A stretch of 8,036 nucleotides of DNA from Candidatus Kapaibacterium sp. (GTDB lineage: Bacteria > Bacteroidota > Ignavibacteria > Kapaibacteriales > UBA2268). The position numbers and the translations under genes were made by a program. Below, one piece after another: positions 1 through 7,049 of this stretch. The notes beneath the pieces were generated by a model that made no database searches, was not told the DNA's origin, and was given only the letters and a program-made list of their open reading frames with translations. The stretch is taken from NCBI GenBank assembly GCA_028691175.1, contig JAQUZU010000079.1:1-8036 (forward strand). The letters run 5' to 3'. How positions within the stretch are numbered: position 1 is the stretch's first letter; each line of letters begins with the position of its first letter.

Positions 1-1556
1 CGGTGAATCATTACCGGACGGTGCGGCATGTTGTCTGCACCGATATATTCCAGCTGGAAGCGTTCCGGCAGGTTGTAATCGACCTGAATTGTGCCGAGCT
101 GCCATTTTCTGCCGAGAGCATCGCGAACCATAAAGTCAAGTTTCGGACCGTAGAATGCGGCTTCGCCGAGTTCAATTATGGTCTTCATGCCTTTTTCTTT
201 CGTAGATTCGATGATAGCAGTTTCTGCTTTTTCCCAGACTTCGTCGCTACCGATGTATTTTTCTTTATTTTCCGGATCACGAAGAGAGATTTGCGCTATA
301 AAATCGTTGAATCCCAATGTGCCGAATACGGTCATTACTATATCGATTACTTTCTTGAATTCGTCCTTTAATTGATCCGGCATACAGAACAAGTGGGCGT
401 CATCTTGGGTAAATCCGCGGACTCTTGTCAGACCGTGCAATTCGCCACTTTGCTCGTAGCGATATACTGTGCCGAATTCCGCATAGCGCAACGGCAAGTC
501 TTTATATGAGCGTGGAGCAGAGTTGAAAACTTCGCAGTGGTGCGGGCAGTTCATCGGTTTGAGCATGAACTCTTCGCCTTCGCACGGAGTCGTGATCGGG
601 CGGAAAGAGTCAGCGCCATATTTTGCGTAGTGCCCGGAAGTTACGTACAATTCTTTTTGTCCGATATGCGGAGTAATTATCGGCAAGTAGCCGTATTCTT
701 TCTGCAATTGACGCATGAACTGCTCGAGTTTTTCGCGCAGTGCTGCGCCCTTCGGTAACCAAAGCGGAAGTCCCTGACCTACTTTTGTCGAGAAGGTAAA
801 GAGTTCGAGTTCTTTTCCGAGTTTGCGGTGATCACGTTTTTTAGCTTCTTCGAGCAGGGTCAGATAATCTTCGAGCATTTTCTTTTTCGGGAATGATACG
901 CCGTAAATACGGGTCATCATATTGCGGGTTGCGTCGCCCTTCCAGTACGCTCCGGCAATATTCGTGATCTTGAAGAATTTAATCATTCCAACTGACGGAA
1001 CGTGAGGACCGCGGCAAAGATCGGTGAATTTACCCTGACGGTAAATAGTAATGTCCTGACCTATAAAACCATCGAGAAGTTCTACCTTGTAGTTGTCGCC
1101 GATTTTCTGGAAAAAGTCGTGAGCGTAATCCCAAGATACTTCTTGGCGTTCGAATTCGTAGTTTTGCTTGATTAATTCGTTAACTTTTGCTTCGATAGCC
1201 GGTATGTCGTCCATCGAAATTTTTATGCCGTCCGGCAATTCGATGTCGTAATAAAAGCCGGTCTCTAAAGCCGGACCTACGCCGAATTTTGCTCCCGGAT
1301 AAATTGCTTCTACGGCTTCCGCCATAAGGTGGGCGGAGGAATGCCAGAAAATGTGCTTGCCTTCGTCGTCGTTAAAAGTTAAAATCCGAATGTTCGCGTC
1401 TTCGTTAATTGGACGCGAGAGATCATGTGGCTGATCATTTACTACTATACCCAATGCCTCGCGAGCAAGACCCTGCGAAATCGACTTCGCTATGTCCAGC
1501 CCGGTTGTGCCGGCTTCGTATTCTTTTACGTCGCCGTTTGGAAGTGTGATTTTCAT
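1..1556 (-). CDS. thrS: Threonine--tRNA ligase (ThrRS), 3'-truncated by the window edge
   Basis: This gene encodes the cytoplasmic enzyme that charges tRNA-Thr with threonine using ATP. Translating the minus strand from ATG at 1554-1556 gives 518 open codons to the window edge. An N-terminal TGS domain (about residues 1-60) is followed by the editing domain, with H72 and H76 (WHSSAH) and C181 ([10 protein letters not shown]) matching the deacylase residues of E. coli ThrRS. The class II core then follows, with zinc ligands C337 (MNCPHH), H388 (QDDAH) and H518 (MPHRPVMIH), and motif 2 around [10 protein letters not shown]. Full-length ThrRS is about 640 residues, so motif 3 and the anticodon-binding domain lie outside the window. 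The start is supported by GGAG on the coding strand (1564-1567), 7 nt upstream of the ATG. The gene is transcribed divergently from the lamin-tail gene. Nothing suggests it is broken: the truncation is only the window edge. Confidence 0.97.
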   Translation of the reverse strand, partial: MKITLPNGDVKEYEAGTTGLDIAKSISQGLAREALGIVVNDQPHDLSRPINEDANIRILTFNDDEGKHIFWHSSAHLMAEAVEAIYPGAKFGVGPALETGFYYDIELPDGIKISMDDIPAIEAKVNELIKQNYEFERQEVSWDYAHDFFQKIGDNYKVELLDGFIGQDITIYRQGKFTDLCRGPHVPSVGMIKFFKITNIAGAYWKGDATRNMMTRIYGVSFPKKKMLEDYLTLLEEAKKRDHRKLGKELELFTFSTKVGQGLPLWLPKGAALREKLEQFMRQLQKEYGYLPIITPHIGQKELYVTSGHYAKYGADSFRPITTPCEGEEFMLKPMNCPHHCEVFNSAPRSYKDLPLRYAEFGTVYRYEQSGELHGLTRVRGFTQDDAHLFCMPDQLKDEFKKVIDIVMTVFGTLGFNDFIAQISLRDPENKEKYIGSDEVWEKAETAIIESTKEKGMKTIIELGEAAFYGPKLDFMVRDALGRKWQLGTIQVDYNLPERFQLEYIGADNMPHRPVMIH

Positions 1557-1632
1557 CTAAAATCTCCATTATGTGATATTGTTTTTCGCATTATAAAGCC
1601 GAAATCGCAAAATTGCTTACGATACGGAAATA

Positions 1633-1662
1633 CAAAATTACGATAAATATTTGAAATTGCAA
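1633..1662 (-). promoter_or_regulatory. Candidate Bacteroidota-type promoter for thrS
   Basis: On the minus strand, TTG (1660-1662) is followed after 19 nt by TAATTTTG (1633-1640). This matches the -33 / -7 form (TTTG-like element, then TAnnTTTG) used by the primary sigma factor of Bacteroidota. It would give a leader of roughly 70 nt before thrS. A perfect TATAAT also occurs nearer the gene (plus-strand 1590-1595) but has no good -35 element at 17 nt. The region is very AT-rich, so a chance match is possible. Confidence 0.35.
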
Positions 1663-1740
1663 TATATCGAAAAAAATATTTGTTATTATCTGTAAAAATT
1701 ATTATTTTGCCGATATACAATAAACCAAAAAGGAGACGAC

Positions 1741-2574
1741 ATGATAAAATACTTATTTCCGATAATTGCAATGGCATTTACAACATTAAATGCCGGAATT
1801 GTTGTTAATGAGATAATGCCGGTTCCGCTTGGAGATGAGCCGGAATGGGTAGAACTATATAATAATTCAGACGAATCGGTCTCGTTTGAAAAACTTTATA
1901 TTCAAGATGCAACTACCGCGAATCCTTTTATTGCGATTACGCTCGAGCCAGAGCAATATGCTGTAGTTACAAAAGATACTGCAGCATTGCGGGCATGCCG
2001 CAATATTCCGGACAATGTGCAATTGATTTATATGAAATTGCCGGGGTTAAACAACGATGGCGATATGGTTACGCTCCGGGATGCGGATTTTGTTACGCTG
2101 GATTCGTTTGCATATAAGAATAAGCCGACCGTAAGAGGATATTCGTTCGAGCGAATTGATTCGAAATTGCCCGCAGAGGGAAACTATTCAGTCTCGCAGA
2201 GTGTTGATTCCGCTACGTGCGGATACAAAAATTCGCTTTCAAAAATACAGGAAGAATCAGGAGTGCAGGACGGCAACGAATTTGAAATTATTATTTCCGA
2301 AAATCCGTTTCGCAAGGGGATTGGTCGCAATTGCACAATATCTTTTAACGGCGGATATGGCGAAGGGCTTTTCTCGCTGTCGATTATTGATATGCAGGGA
2401 CGCTGCGTCTCGGAAATAGAAACGCTCAAAAGAACCGGTAAAATAACGCAAATCGATATTTCCGACGCACTTCATTCGCTTGCTGTCGGGGCTTATTTTG
2501 TTAAAGTCGATGTAAAAGAAATCGGCACATATAACGAAAAAACCGAAACTAAATTGATTGTGGTCGGGGATTAG
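1741..2574 (+). CDS. Secreted lamin-tail-domain (LTD) protein with T9SS-type C-terminal sorting domain
   Basis: The 277-residue product starts at ATG 1741 behind a strong AGGAG (1731-1735). It begins with a short signal peptide (MIKYLFPIIAMAFTTLNA, probable cleavage after A18). Residues 19 to about 135 resemble a lamin-tail domain: an opening VVNEIMPVP strand, EPEWVELYN, a later GDMVTLRDADF, and LDSFAY. Such domains in bacterial secreted proteins are beta-sandwiches often joined to nucleases or adhesins; none is attached here. A Ser/Gln-rich linker (about 140-185) leads to a C-terminal domain like the T9SS type A sorting signal: NPF (188-190), IIDMQGR (215-221), LAVGAYFVKV (247-256) and the closing KLIVV (271-275). 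This implies export by Sec, then outer-membrane translocation by the type IX system. The molecular role is unknown. It is co-directional with, and one base from, the NlpC/P60 lipoprotein gene, so the two are probably co-expressed. Confidence 0.85.
   Translation: MIKYLFPIIAMAFTTLNAGIVVNEIMPVPLGDEPEWVELYNNSDESVSFEKLYIQDATTANPFIAITLEPEQYAVVTKDTAALRACRNIPDNVQLIYMKLPGLNNDGDMVTLRDADFVTLDSFAYKNKPTVRGYSFERIDSKLPAEGNYSVSQSVDSATCGYKNSLSKIQEESGVQDGNEFEIIISENPFRKGIGRNCTISFNGGYGEGLFSLSIIDMQGRCVSEIETLKRTGKITQIDISDALHSLAVGAYFVKVDVKEIGTYNEKTETKLIVVGD
2566..2570 (+). promoter_or_regulatory. Ribosome-binding site deciding the NlpC/P60 start
   Basis: GGGGA lies inside the last codons of the upstream lamin-tail gene and 5 nt before ATG 2576. 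It favours ATG 2576 over an in-frame TTG at 2558, which would overlap the upstream gene by 17 bases and add six non-signal residues before the lipoprotein signal. Confidence 0.55.
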
Positions 2575-2575
2575 T

Positions 2576-3136
2576 ATGTGGCGACATTTCCGGAAAAGTG
2601 TGGTTTTGATTGCGGGCGTTCTGCTGGTAAGTGCCTGCAGTTCGTCTGTCAGATTCTCTTCCGATGTTCACACTGTGCCGACGAAAAGAATTGCAAAATC
2701 AAAATACGGCACGACTCCGTCAAAACCGCGTGTGCCGGATTGGAGCAAAATTGATACTCGAAATTTATCGACAATTCGCAAGGAAATTATCGAGGAAGCC
2801 GAAAAATGGTATGGTACGCCTTATTGGTACGGCGGGGAAAATCGAAAAGGTACAGATTGTTCGGGGTTTGTGATGAGCGTGTTTGAAAAGTGCGGAGTAA
2901 CTCTCCCGCGAACTGCAGCACAACAAAGTCAATTCGGGAAAAAAGTATCATTGGAAAAAGCCACTGCCGGCGATCTCGTGTTTTTTTCGAGAGGCGATAA
3001 GGTTTCTCATGTGGGAATTTATGTTGGCGACAGCACAATGCTTCATGCATCGTCGAGTTTAGGCGTTACTTTGCAGGGTTTAGCCGAATTTGGTGGGAAT
3101 CCGGCATTTTACTCCTGCAGAAATGTATTAGACTAA
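2576..3136 (+). CDS. NlpC/P60-family lipoprotein, probable peptidoglycan endopeptidase
   Basis: The 186-residue product is a lipoprotein: basic start MWRHFRK, a hydrophobic stretch, then lipobox VSAC with the lipidated cysteine at C21. A polar linker (about 22-65) leads to an NlpC/P60 domain (about 70-185). The catalytic triad is visible: C95 in TDCSGFV, H145 in SHVGIY and H157 in LHAS. WYGTPYWYGG before the cysteine and LPRTAAQQ after it are typical of the Spr/MepS/NlpC type. Family members cut peptide stems of peptidoglycan, usually the D-Glu-mDAP or mDAP-D-Ala bonds; which bond is cut here cannot be told. The protein is probably membrane-anchored in the periplasm. It is about the same size as E. 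coli MepS (188 residues). It starts one base after the stop of the lamin-tail gene, which implies an operon. Its TAA overlaps the stop of the convergent receiver-kinase gene. Confidence 0.92.
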   Translation: MWRHFRKSVVLIAGVLLVSACSSSVRFSSDVHTVPTKRIAKSKYGTTPSKPRVPDWSKIDTRNLSTIRKEIIEEAEKWYGTPYWYGGENRKGTDCSGFVMSVFEKCGVTLPRTAAQQSQFGKKVSLEKATAGDLVFFSRGDKVSHVGIYVGDSTMLHASSSLGVTLQGLAEFGGNPAFYSCRNVLD

Positions 3137-4218
3137 TTCTTCCAAACAGGCATTCTTAGCGTTACGCCGGTACAGCCGTCTTTGTGTTCAATATTCATCG
3201 ACCCGTCATAAAGCGACAGAATTCTCTTTGCAATTGCAAGTCCGAGACTTAAACTATGCTCTTCAAATAATGTTTTGTTGAATTGCGAGAAGCCGCTGAT
3301 ACTGTAAAGTGCAGCATTAGAGAACGGAAGTCCAACGTTCGATATTGTCAGATTTAAGATTGTATCGCTGACTGTGTGTGAAATTACTACGCTTTCTTTG
3401 CCCTTCGTGAACTTGAAGGCATTATCTAAAACTTCGGCAACTACCTGCTCGAAGTGTTCGTTTTGCATTTTGATTCCGCCGGCAAGTGGAGTGTATTTTA
3501 CTTCCGGCATATCCGGATAACTTGCTTCAGTACGTGCAATTACTTTTAAAAGAATTGCGTTTGCGTTTCGGGCGTATGCTTCCGGTGGAATGAATTTGGG
3601 GAATTTATAGTCCAACAAACTGATATAACTAAAATAGTTGTTAAATCTTTTTTTGAGTTCTAAGGCCGAACTATAAATTTTGTCTGAATATTCTTTGACG
3701 TTTTTTGTGCTGCCGTTTAAATATTCCTCTGATAATATGGCTGAATAATTTTGGATATTATCCAGTGGAGCCTTCATGTCGCACGGCATATTTTCAAGTA
3801 TTTTAACGCAGAGCGAATCCAGATTTTCGTTAAATGTGTCGCTGAGTGCCTGATGTTTTCCGAGCCGCGAAGTTACCGTCGAAATCAAATCCGCTTCAGT
3901 GAAAGGTTTGGAAATATAGTCGTCCGCTCCGAGGTTCATTCCGCGTCGAATGTCGTCTTTTCCGGTGCGAGCCGTCAGGAAAATAAACGGAATAAGTTTC
4001 GTTGCCGGGTTTGCTCTAATAATGTCGAGGACTTGGAAACCGTCCATTTCCGGCATGTTGATATCGCAAATTATCAAATCCGGTTCGTTATCGAATGCTA
4101 AAATAACGCCACTCTTGCCATTATTGGATTTTAATACGTCGAAACCGCGTATTTCGAGCATTATTGAAATATTTTCCAATAATGGCTTTTCATCTTCAAT
4201 TACTAATATCTTTTTCAT
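3133..4218 (-). CDS. Receiver plus histidine-kinase-like protein lacking the phospho-acceptor histidine
   Basis: The 361-residue soluble protein has an intact N-terminal receiver domain (1 to about 120): acidic E8/D9, phospho-acceptor D52 (IICDINMPEMDG), T82 and K104 (SKPF). It is followed by a DHp-like helix and a GHKL ATPase-like domain (about 250-358). The order and wording (QFNKTLFEEH, LGLAIAKRI) resemble the REC-HisKA-HATPase proteins common in cyanobacteria and Bacteroidota. However, the H-box reads NMPCDMKAPL, so the expected histidine is C146 (TGC, plus-strand 3781-3783). The N-box is kept (EVLDNAFKF, 262-270). The G1 box is SNVGLP, with N294 instead of Asp, and two G2 glycines are serines (S322, S324). 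Autophosphorylation therefore looks unlikely; a pseudokinase responding to receiver phosphorylation is the better reading. The start is ATG 4218 with only a weak GGA upstream. It lies 64 bp downstream of the HD-GYP-like gene. Confidence 0.88.
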   Translation of the reverse strand: MKKILVIEDEKPLLENISIMLEIRGFDVLKSNNGKSGVILAFDNEPDLIICDINMPEMDGFQVLDIIRANPATKLIPFIFLTARTGKDDIRRGMNLGADDYISKPFTEADLISTVTSRLGKHQALSDTFNENLDSLCVKILENMPCDMKAPLDNIQNYSAILSEEYLNGSTKNVKEYSDKIYSSALELKKRFNNYFSYISLLDYKFPKFIPPEAYARNANAILLKVIARTEASYPDMPEVKYTPLAGGIKMQNEHFEQVVAEVLDNAFKFTKGKESVVISHTVSDTILNLTISNVGLPFSNAALYSISGFSQFNKTLFEEHSLSLGLAIAKRILSLYDGSMNIEHKDGCTGVTLRMPVWKN

Positions 4219-4226
4219 GCTAAATC

Positions 4227-4255
4227 CAAATTTATTCTGCTAACCAGATTTTCAA
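4227..4255 (-). promoter_or_regulatory. Weak candidate Bacteroidota-type promoter before the receiver-kinase gene
   Basis: On the minus strand, TTG (4253-4255) is followed after 18 nt by TAAATTTG (4227-4234), an exact TAnnTTTG. Initiation from it would leave a leader of only a few bases before ATG 4218, which is unusual, and the DNA is AT-rich. It is recorded as a possible internal promoter only. Confidence 0.18.
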
Positions 4256-4282
4256 AATATGATTTCCATTCAATGTAAAATA

Positions 4283-5614
4283 TTACCGCCTCAACATTGT
4301 AATAGTGTCTTTTGTGGCTTGTTTTATTTTAGTCGCCTGACTGTTATCTATTATAATGCCTTTGTCTGCAATGTCTTCGTTGGCAGTATTCTCACCGGAG
4401 GTGTCTTCGCTCGCCTTTTTCTTTAGAACCGATGATTGCTCAAAATCTTTATTTTCGATTATCAAATCGTGCCGCTCGTAGTAGAATGTTTCGCTCTGTG
4501 TATCCTGCAACATCATTCTGTATTGGTCGGCTAATTTCGGATAGAACCACTTTACGCGGTCATATAATATCTTTATAAATGCTTTGTGCCGTTTCGAAGT
4601 TTCCGCTACTGTTTGCCTGAACTCGGGCAATTTGGAACGATTATCGTACTGCTCTTTTTTAATTTTAAATACTGAATTTATATATAAAAAGATAAATTTC
4701 AATACTTGCGATTCGATCATAATATCAAATCCGGATAAACCTTTGGGATATCCGGAGCCGTCGTAATTTTCCCATATTTGTTCGAGGAACCTGACCGGAA
4801 GCGACAATCCGCCGAATTTCTCGATTTCGAGGAGAATATGTTCCCAATGAATAAAGTAGGTATTGCGCTCATCTTCTGTGAGATTTTCCGGATCGGATAA
4901 TTTGAACCGATCAGGCATAAAATTCATTGCAAAAATAAAAGTGTGAATGCTGAGCAATAATGCGAAAAAGTGCGTCGAATCCAACTCTGTGGTTGAACCG
5001 ATTTGACTTATAATTATATCGCAAGTTTTAAAGAAATCAACATAGTAAATAGATTTAAAATCGGACAGCGAGTCGTTCAATTGTGGTAAAAACGAACTAA
5101 AACTTGTTGCCTGAGCACTATTAATTGAATCAATCAACTCTTTATTTTTTGCTTCTATTTCCCTGTGAAGCAGGCGCATTCGCTGCATTGTCTCGTAACG
5201 TGCAAAGCACAGCCGTATCGCTTGCGTAAGTTCTATTTCGCTAATCGGCTTTTTAATAAACATGAATGCTTTAGCGCGATTTGTCAGTGGAACTATTGTT
5301 TCCGGCTTAGCGTCTTTAGTTAGAATTACGCGAACAGAATCCGGCAGATATTGCATCGTTTCTGCTAAAAATCCTCCGCATATTGCCGGATTTGTGCGTG
5401 TTTCGGCAATGATAACTTGCGGAGATACTCCTTTTTTAATGAGTTCGAGTCCGGAAATTGTGTTCTTCGAACCAACAATCTCGTAATGCTTTGACAAGAG
5501 AGTCTCGAGAACTTTTAACAGTTCTCCGCTACTTTCGATAACTAAAATTGTACCTCGCGATTGGTTTGGTACAAGAGCAGCGGCTTTCGAACGTGGCACT
5601 ATTGAACTTTGCAT
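4283..5614 (-). CDS. Receiver plus degenerate HD-GYP-like signalling protein
   Basis: I chose ATG 5614 (443 residues). A GTG at 5668 would add 18 residues with no clear ribosome-binding site; neither start has a good one. Numbering below is from the GTG. The receiver-like domain (about 40-153) has E45-S46-S47 at the acidic pocket and E89 (IIAETR) where the phospho-acceptor Asp should be, with T117 and K140-P141 kept. A predicted coiled linker (about 155-185) leads to an HD-GYP-like domain (about 235-335). Its DGSGYPKGLSG loop (303-313) is excellent, but the HD pair reads H242-T243, the usual HHE reads I298-W299-E300, and the later Asp is missing (FLYINSV). Active HD-GYP enzymes need these metal ligands to hydrolyse cyclic di-GMP, so catalysis is doubtful. 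The C-terminal tail (about 415-445) is acidic and polar. It lies between mscL and the receiver-kinase gene on the same strand. Confidence 0.82.
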   Translation of the reverse strand: MQSSIVPRSKAAALVPNQSRGTILVIESSGELLKVLETLLSKHYEIVGSKNTISGLELIKKGVSPQVIIAETRTNPAICGGFLAETMQYLPDSVRVILTKDAKPETIVPLTNRAKAFMFIKKPISEIELTQAIRLCFARYETMQRMRLLHREIEAKNKELIDSINSAQATSFSSFLPQLNDSLSDFKSIYYVDFFKTCDIIISQIGSTTELDSTHFFALLLSIHTFIFAMNFMPDRFKLSDPENLTEDERNTYFIHWEHILLEIEKFGGLSLPVRFLEQIWENYDGSGYPKGLSGFDIMIESQVLKFIFLYINSVFKIKKEQYDNRSKLPEFRQTVAETSKRHKAFIKILYDRVKWFYPKLADQYRMMLQDTQSETFYYERHDLIIENKDFEQSSVLKKKASEDTSGENTANEDIADKGIIIDNSQATKIKQATKDTITMLRR

Positions 5615-5698
5615 ATTTAACAGATTAAAAACGTTATTGTGAGTATATAAAAAAAAGACGGCTTCCACAAAAAAGAATTGTAAAATAGAAAGATATAC

Positions 5699-6112
5699 TT
5701 ATTTTTTAAGCAAATCTCTGATTTCTATTAGTAATTTGTCGGTCGAAGATGGTTCCGGTGGTGCTTCCGGTTGTTCTTCTTTTTTGCGTTTAAGCGAATT
5801 TAGCATTTTAATCATAGCGAAAATTGTTATTGCTATAATAATGAAATCGACTGTCTGTCCGATGAAATTTCCGATATTCAGCGTTACTGCCGGAATTTCT
5901 TTGCCGGCAGAGTCAAGGCTCGCATTTTGCAAAATTATTTTCCATTCCTTGAAGTCCAGCCCGCCAAGCAATAAGCCTATTGGAGGCATGATGAGATCAT
6001 TTACGATTGAAGTTATGATTTTGCCGAATGCACCGCCAATTATTACGCCAACTGCCATGTCGATTGCGTTGCCTTTTACGGCAAAGTTTTTAAATTCAGA
6101 TAAAAATGACAT
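5699..6112 (-). CDS. mscL: Large-conductance mechanosensitive channel MscL
   Basis: The 137-residue inner-membrane protein matches the MscL family in length (E. coli 136) and throughout its sequence. MscL assembles as a pentamer that opens a wide pore when membrane tension rises, releasing solutes during hypo-osmotic shock. Visible are the N-terminal amphipathic segment (SFLSEFKNFAVKGN), TM1 (about 15-45) with the family signature AIDMAVGVIIGGAFGKI, the periplasmic loop (about 50-75), TM2 (about 78-104), a basic cluster KRKK (108-111), a Pro/Glu-rich linker and the C-terminal bundle helix (DKLLIEIRDLLKK). The start ATG 6112 has GGGA 8 nt upstream. It lies 35 bp after the xerC-like gene and upstream of the HD-GYP-like gene, all on the same strand. 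Confidence 0.97.
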   Translation of the reverse strand: MSFLSEFKNFAVKGNAIDMAVGVIIGGAFGKIITSIVNDLIMPPIGLLLGGLDFKEWKIILQNASLDSAGKEIPAVTLNIGNFIGQTVDFIIIAITIFAMIKMLNSLKRKKEEQPEAPPEPSSTDKLLIEIRDLLKK

Positions 6113-6147
6113 CTTGTTGTTCCCGTAAGTAGTTTATAAAATTTTGT

Positions 6148-7047
6148 TTATGCTTTTGGATGCGCAAGTTTGTATGCGTCTTTCAGACGCTTGACCGAAA
6201 CATGCGTATATACCTGGGTAGAAGAGAGCGAGGCATGCCCGAGCATCGTGCTTACGCTGCGAATATCTCCGCCGTTATCGAGAATATGCGTCGCGAAGGA
6301 ATGCCGCAGCGTATGCGGTCCTTTATGTTTAGATTCAGCGACCCGGGTCATTGCCGAATTAATTATTCTGTATGCCTGATTTGCGGCGAGCGGAGTGCCG
6401 CGTCCGTTAATAAACAGCGAATTGCACCGAGTGCCCTCCGGCAGGAGTTCTTTGCGAATATCGACATATTTTTGAATTGTGTCGAGTGCCGAACGTCCGA
6501 TCGGCACAGTGCGCTCTTTGTTTCCCTTGCCGAGAACTTTTACGCTTTGCGAGGCGAAATCAATCGAATGCAGCCCGAGTTGGAGTGCTTCGCTGATGCG
6601 AAGTCCGGAACTGTACAGCAATTCGGCGAGTGCCTTATCTCGCAAGCCGGTGGGGGAAGATATGTCGAAACTATCCATTAACGCGGAAATTTCCTGTTCG
6701 TTCAGATAGTTCGGAAGCAACTTTTCCTTTTTCGGCGAAAGAATGTTTGCGGTCGGATTTATCGCGATAAACTGTTTTTTCTTTAGAAACCTGAATATCG
6801 ACTTTACCGCGCTGAGTTTTAGTTTGAGCGTGCTTTTTGCGTCGTTTTTGTCGTCTAACCAGCCGAGAAACGGTCTAATATCGTTTGTGGTAAGTTTTTC
6901 GATTTCGCAGTTTTGTAGATCGTTTGTTTTTAAAAAATCGTAGAATTGTTCAAGTGCAATACGGTATGTATTGACTGTATTTTGCGAGAAATTTTTTTCA
7001 ATCTCGCAATACTCAAGAAATGCCGATAGCGCCTGATAAAATTTCAT
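6148..7047 (-). CDS. XerC/XerD-family tyrosine recombinase
   Basis: The 299-residue protein has the normal length and layout of XerC/XerD: an N-terminal SAM-like core-binding domain (about 1-88, FLEYCEIEKNFSQNTVNTY) and a catalytic domain (about 108-295). All six catalytic residues are present and spaced as in E. coli XerD: R150 (SSGLRISE), K174 (GKGNKER), H245 and R248 (HTLRHSFATH), H271 (LGHASLSSTQ) and the nucleophile Y280 (VYTHV). Family members resolve chromosome dimers at dif near the terminus. Whether this is XerC, XerD, a single-recombinase Xer or an accessory copy cannot be decided here, so no symbol is given. No dif-like site or integrated element was seen beside it, so a housekeeping role is more likely than mobility. 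It starts 2 nt after the response-regulator stop, with GGA inside that gene as the probable ribosome-binding site, suggesting translational coupling. Confidence 0.94.
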   Translation of the reverse strand: MKFYQALSAFLEYCEIEKNFSQNTVNTYRIALEQFYDFLKTNDLQNCEIEKLTTNDIRPFLGWLDDKNDAKSTLKLKLSAVKSIFRFLKKKQFIAINPTANILSPKKEKLLPNYLNEQEISALMDSFDISSPTGLRDKALAELLYSSGLRISEALQLGLHSIDFASQSVKVLGKGNKERTVPIGRSALDTIQKYVDIRKELLPEGTRCNSLFINGRGTPLAANQAYRIINSAMTRVAESKHKGPHTLRHSFATHILDNGGDIRSVSTMLGHASLSSTQVYTHVSVKRLKDAYKLAHPKA

Positions 7048-7049
7048 AG

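Noticed and set aside
1..758. Plus-strand open frames over the left end.
   Set aside because: They are antisense to thrS, which accounts for the whole stretch.
1605..1624. Imperfect inverted repeat (ATCG...CGAT with inner CAA/TTG) in the thrS leader, considered as an autoregulatory operator or attenuator.
   Set aside because: The stem is short, AT-rich and needs a four-base bulge; it has no tRNA-like shape or T-run.
5615..5668. N-terminal extension of the HD-GYP-like protein from GTG 5668.
   Set aside because: There is no ribosome-binding site and the extra 18 residues match neither a signal peptide nor the receiver fold; ATG 5614 preferred, though not certain.
5640..5698. T-rich stretch after mscL considered as a terminator.
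   Set aside because: T-runs are present on the coding strand, but no complementary stem precedes them.
5736..6128. A 130-codon plus-strand open frame opposite mscL.
   Set aside because: It is antisense to a clear, complete MscL and has no domain or supported start.
6160..6681. A 173-codon open frame on the plus strand opposite the recombinase gene.
   Set aside because: The minus-strand recombinase has all six catalytic residues; the plus-strand product has no recognisable domain and is a shadow frame.
6148..7047. Recombinase as an integrase marking a mobile element or integron.
   Set aside because: Catalytic spacing and length match XerC/XerD; no attachment repeats, tRNA, cassette array or phage genes are nearby.
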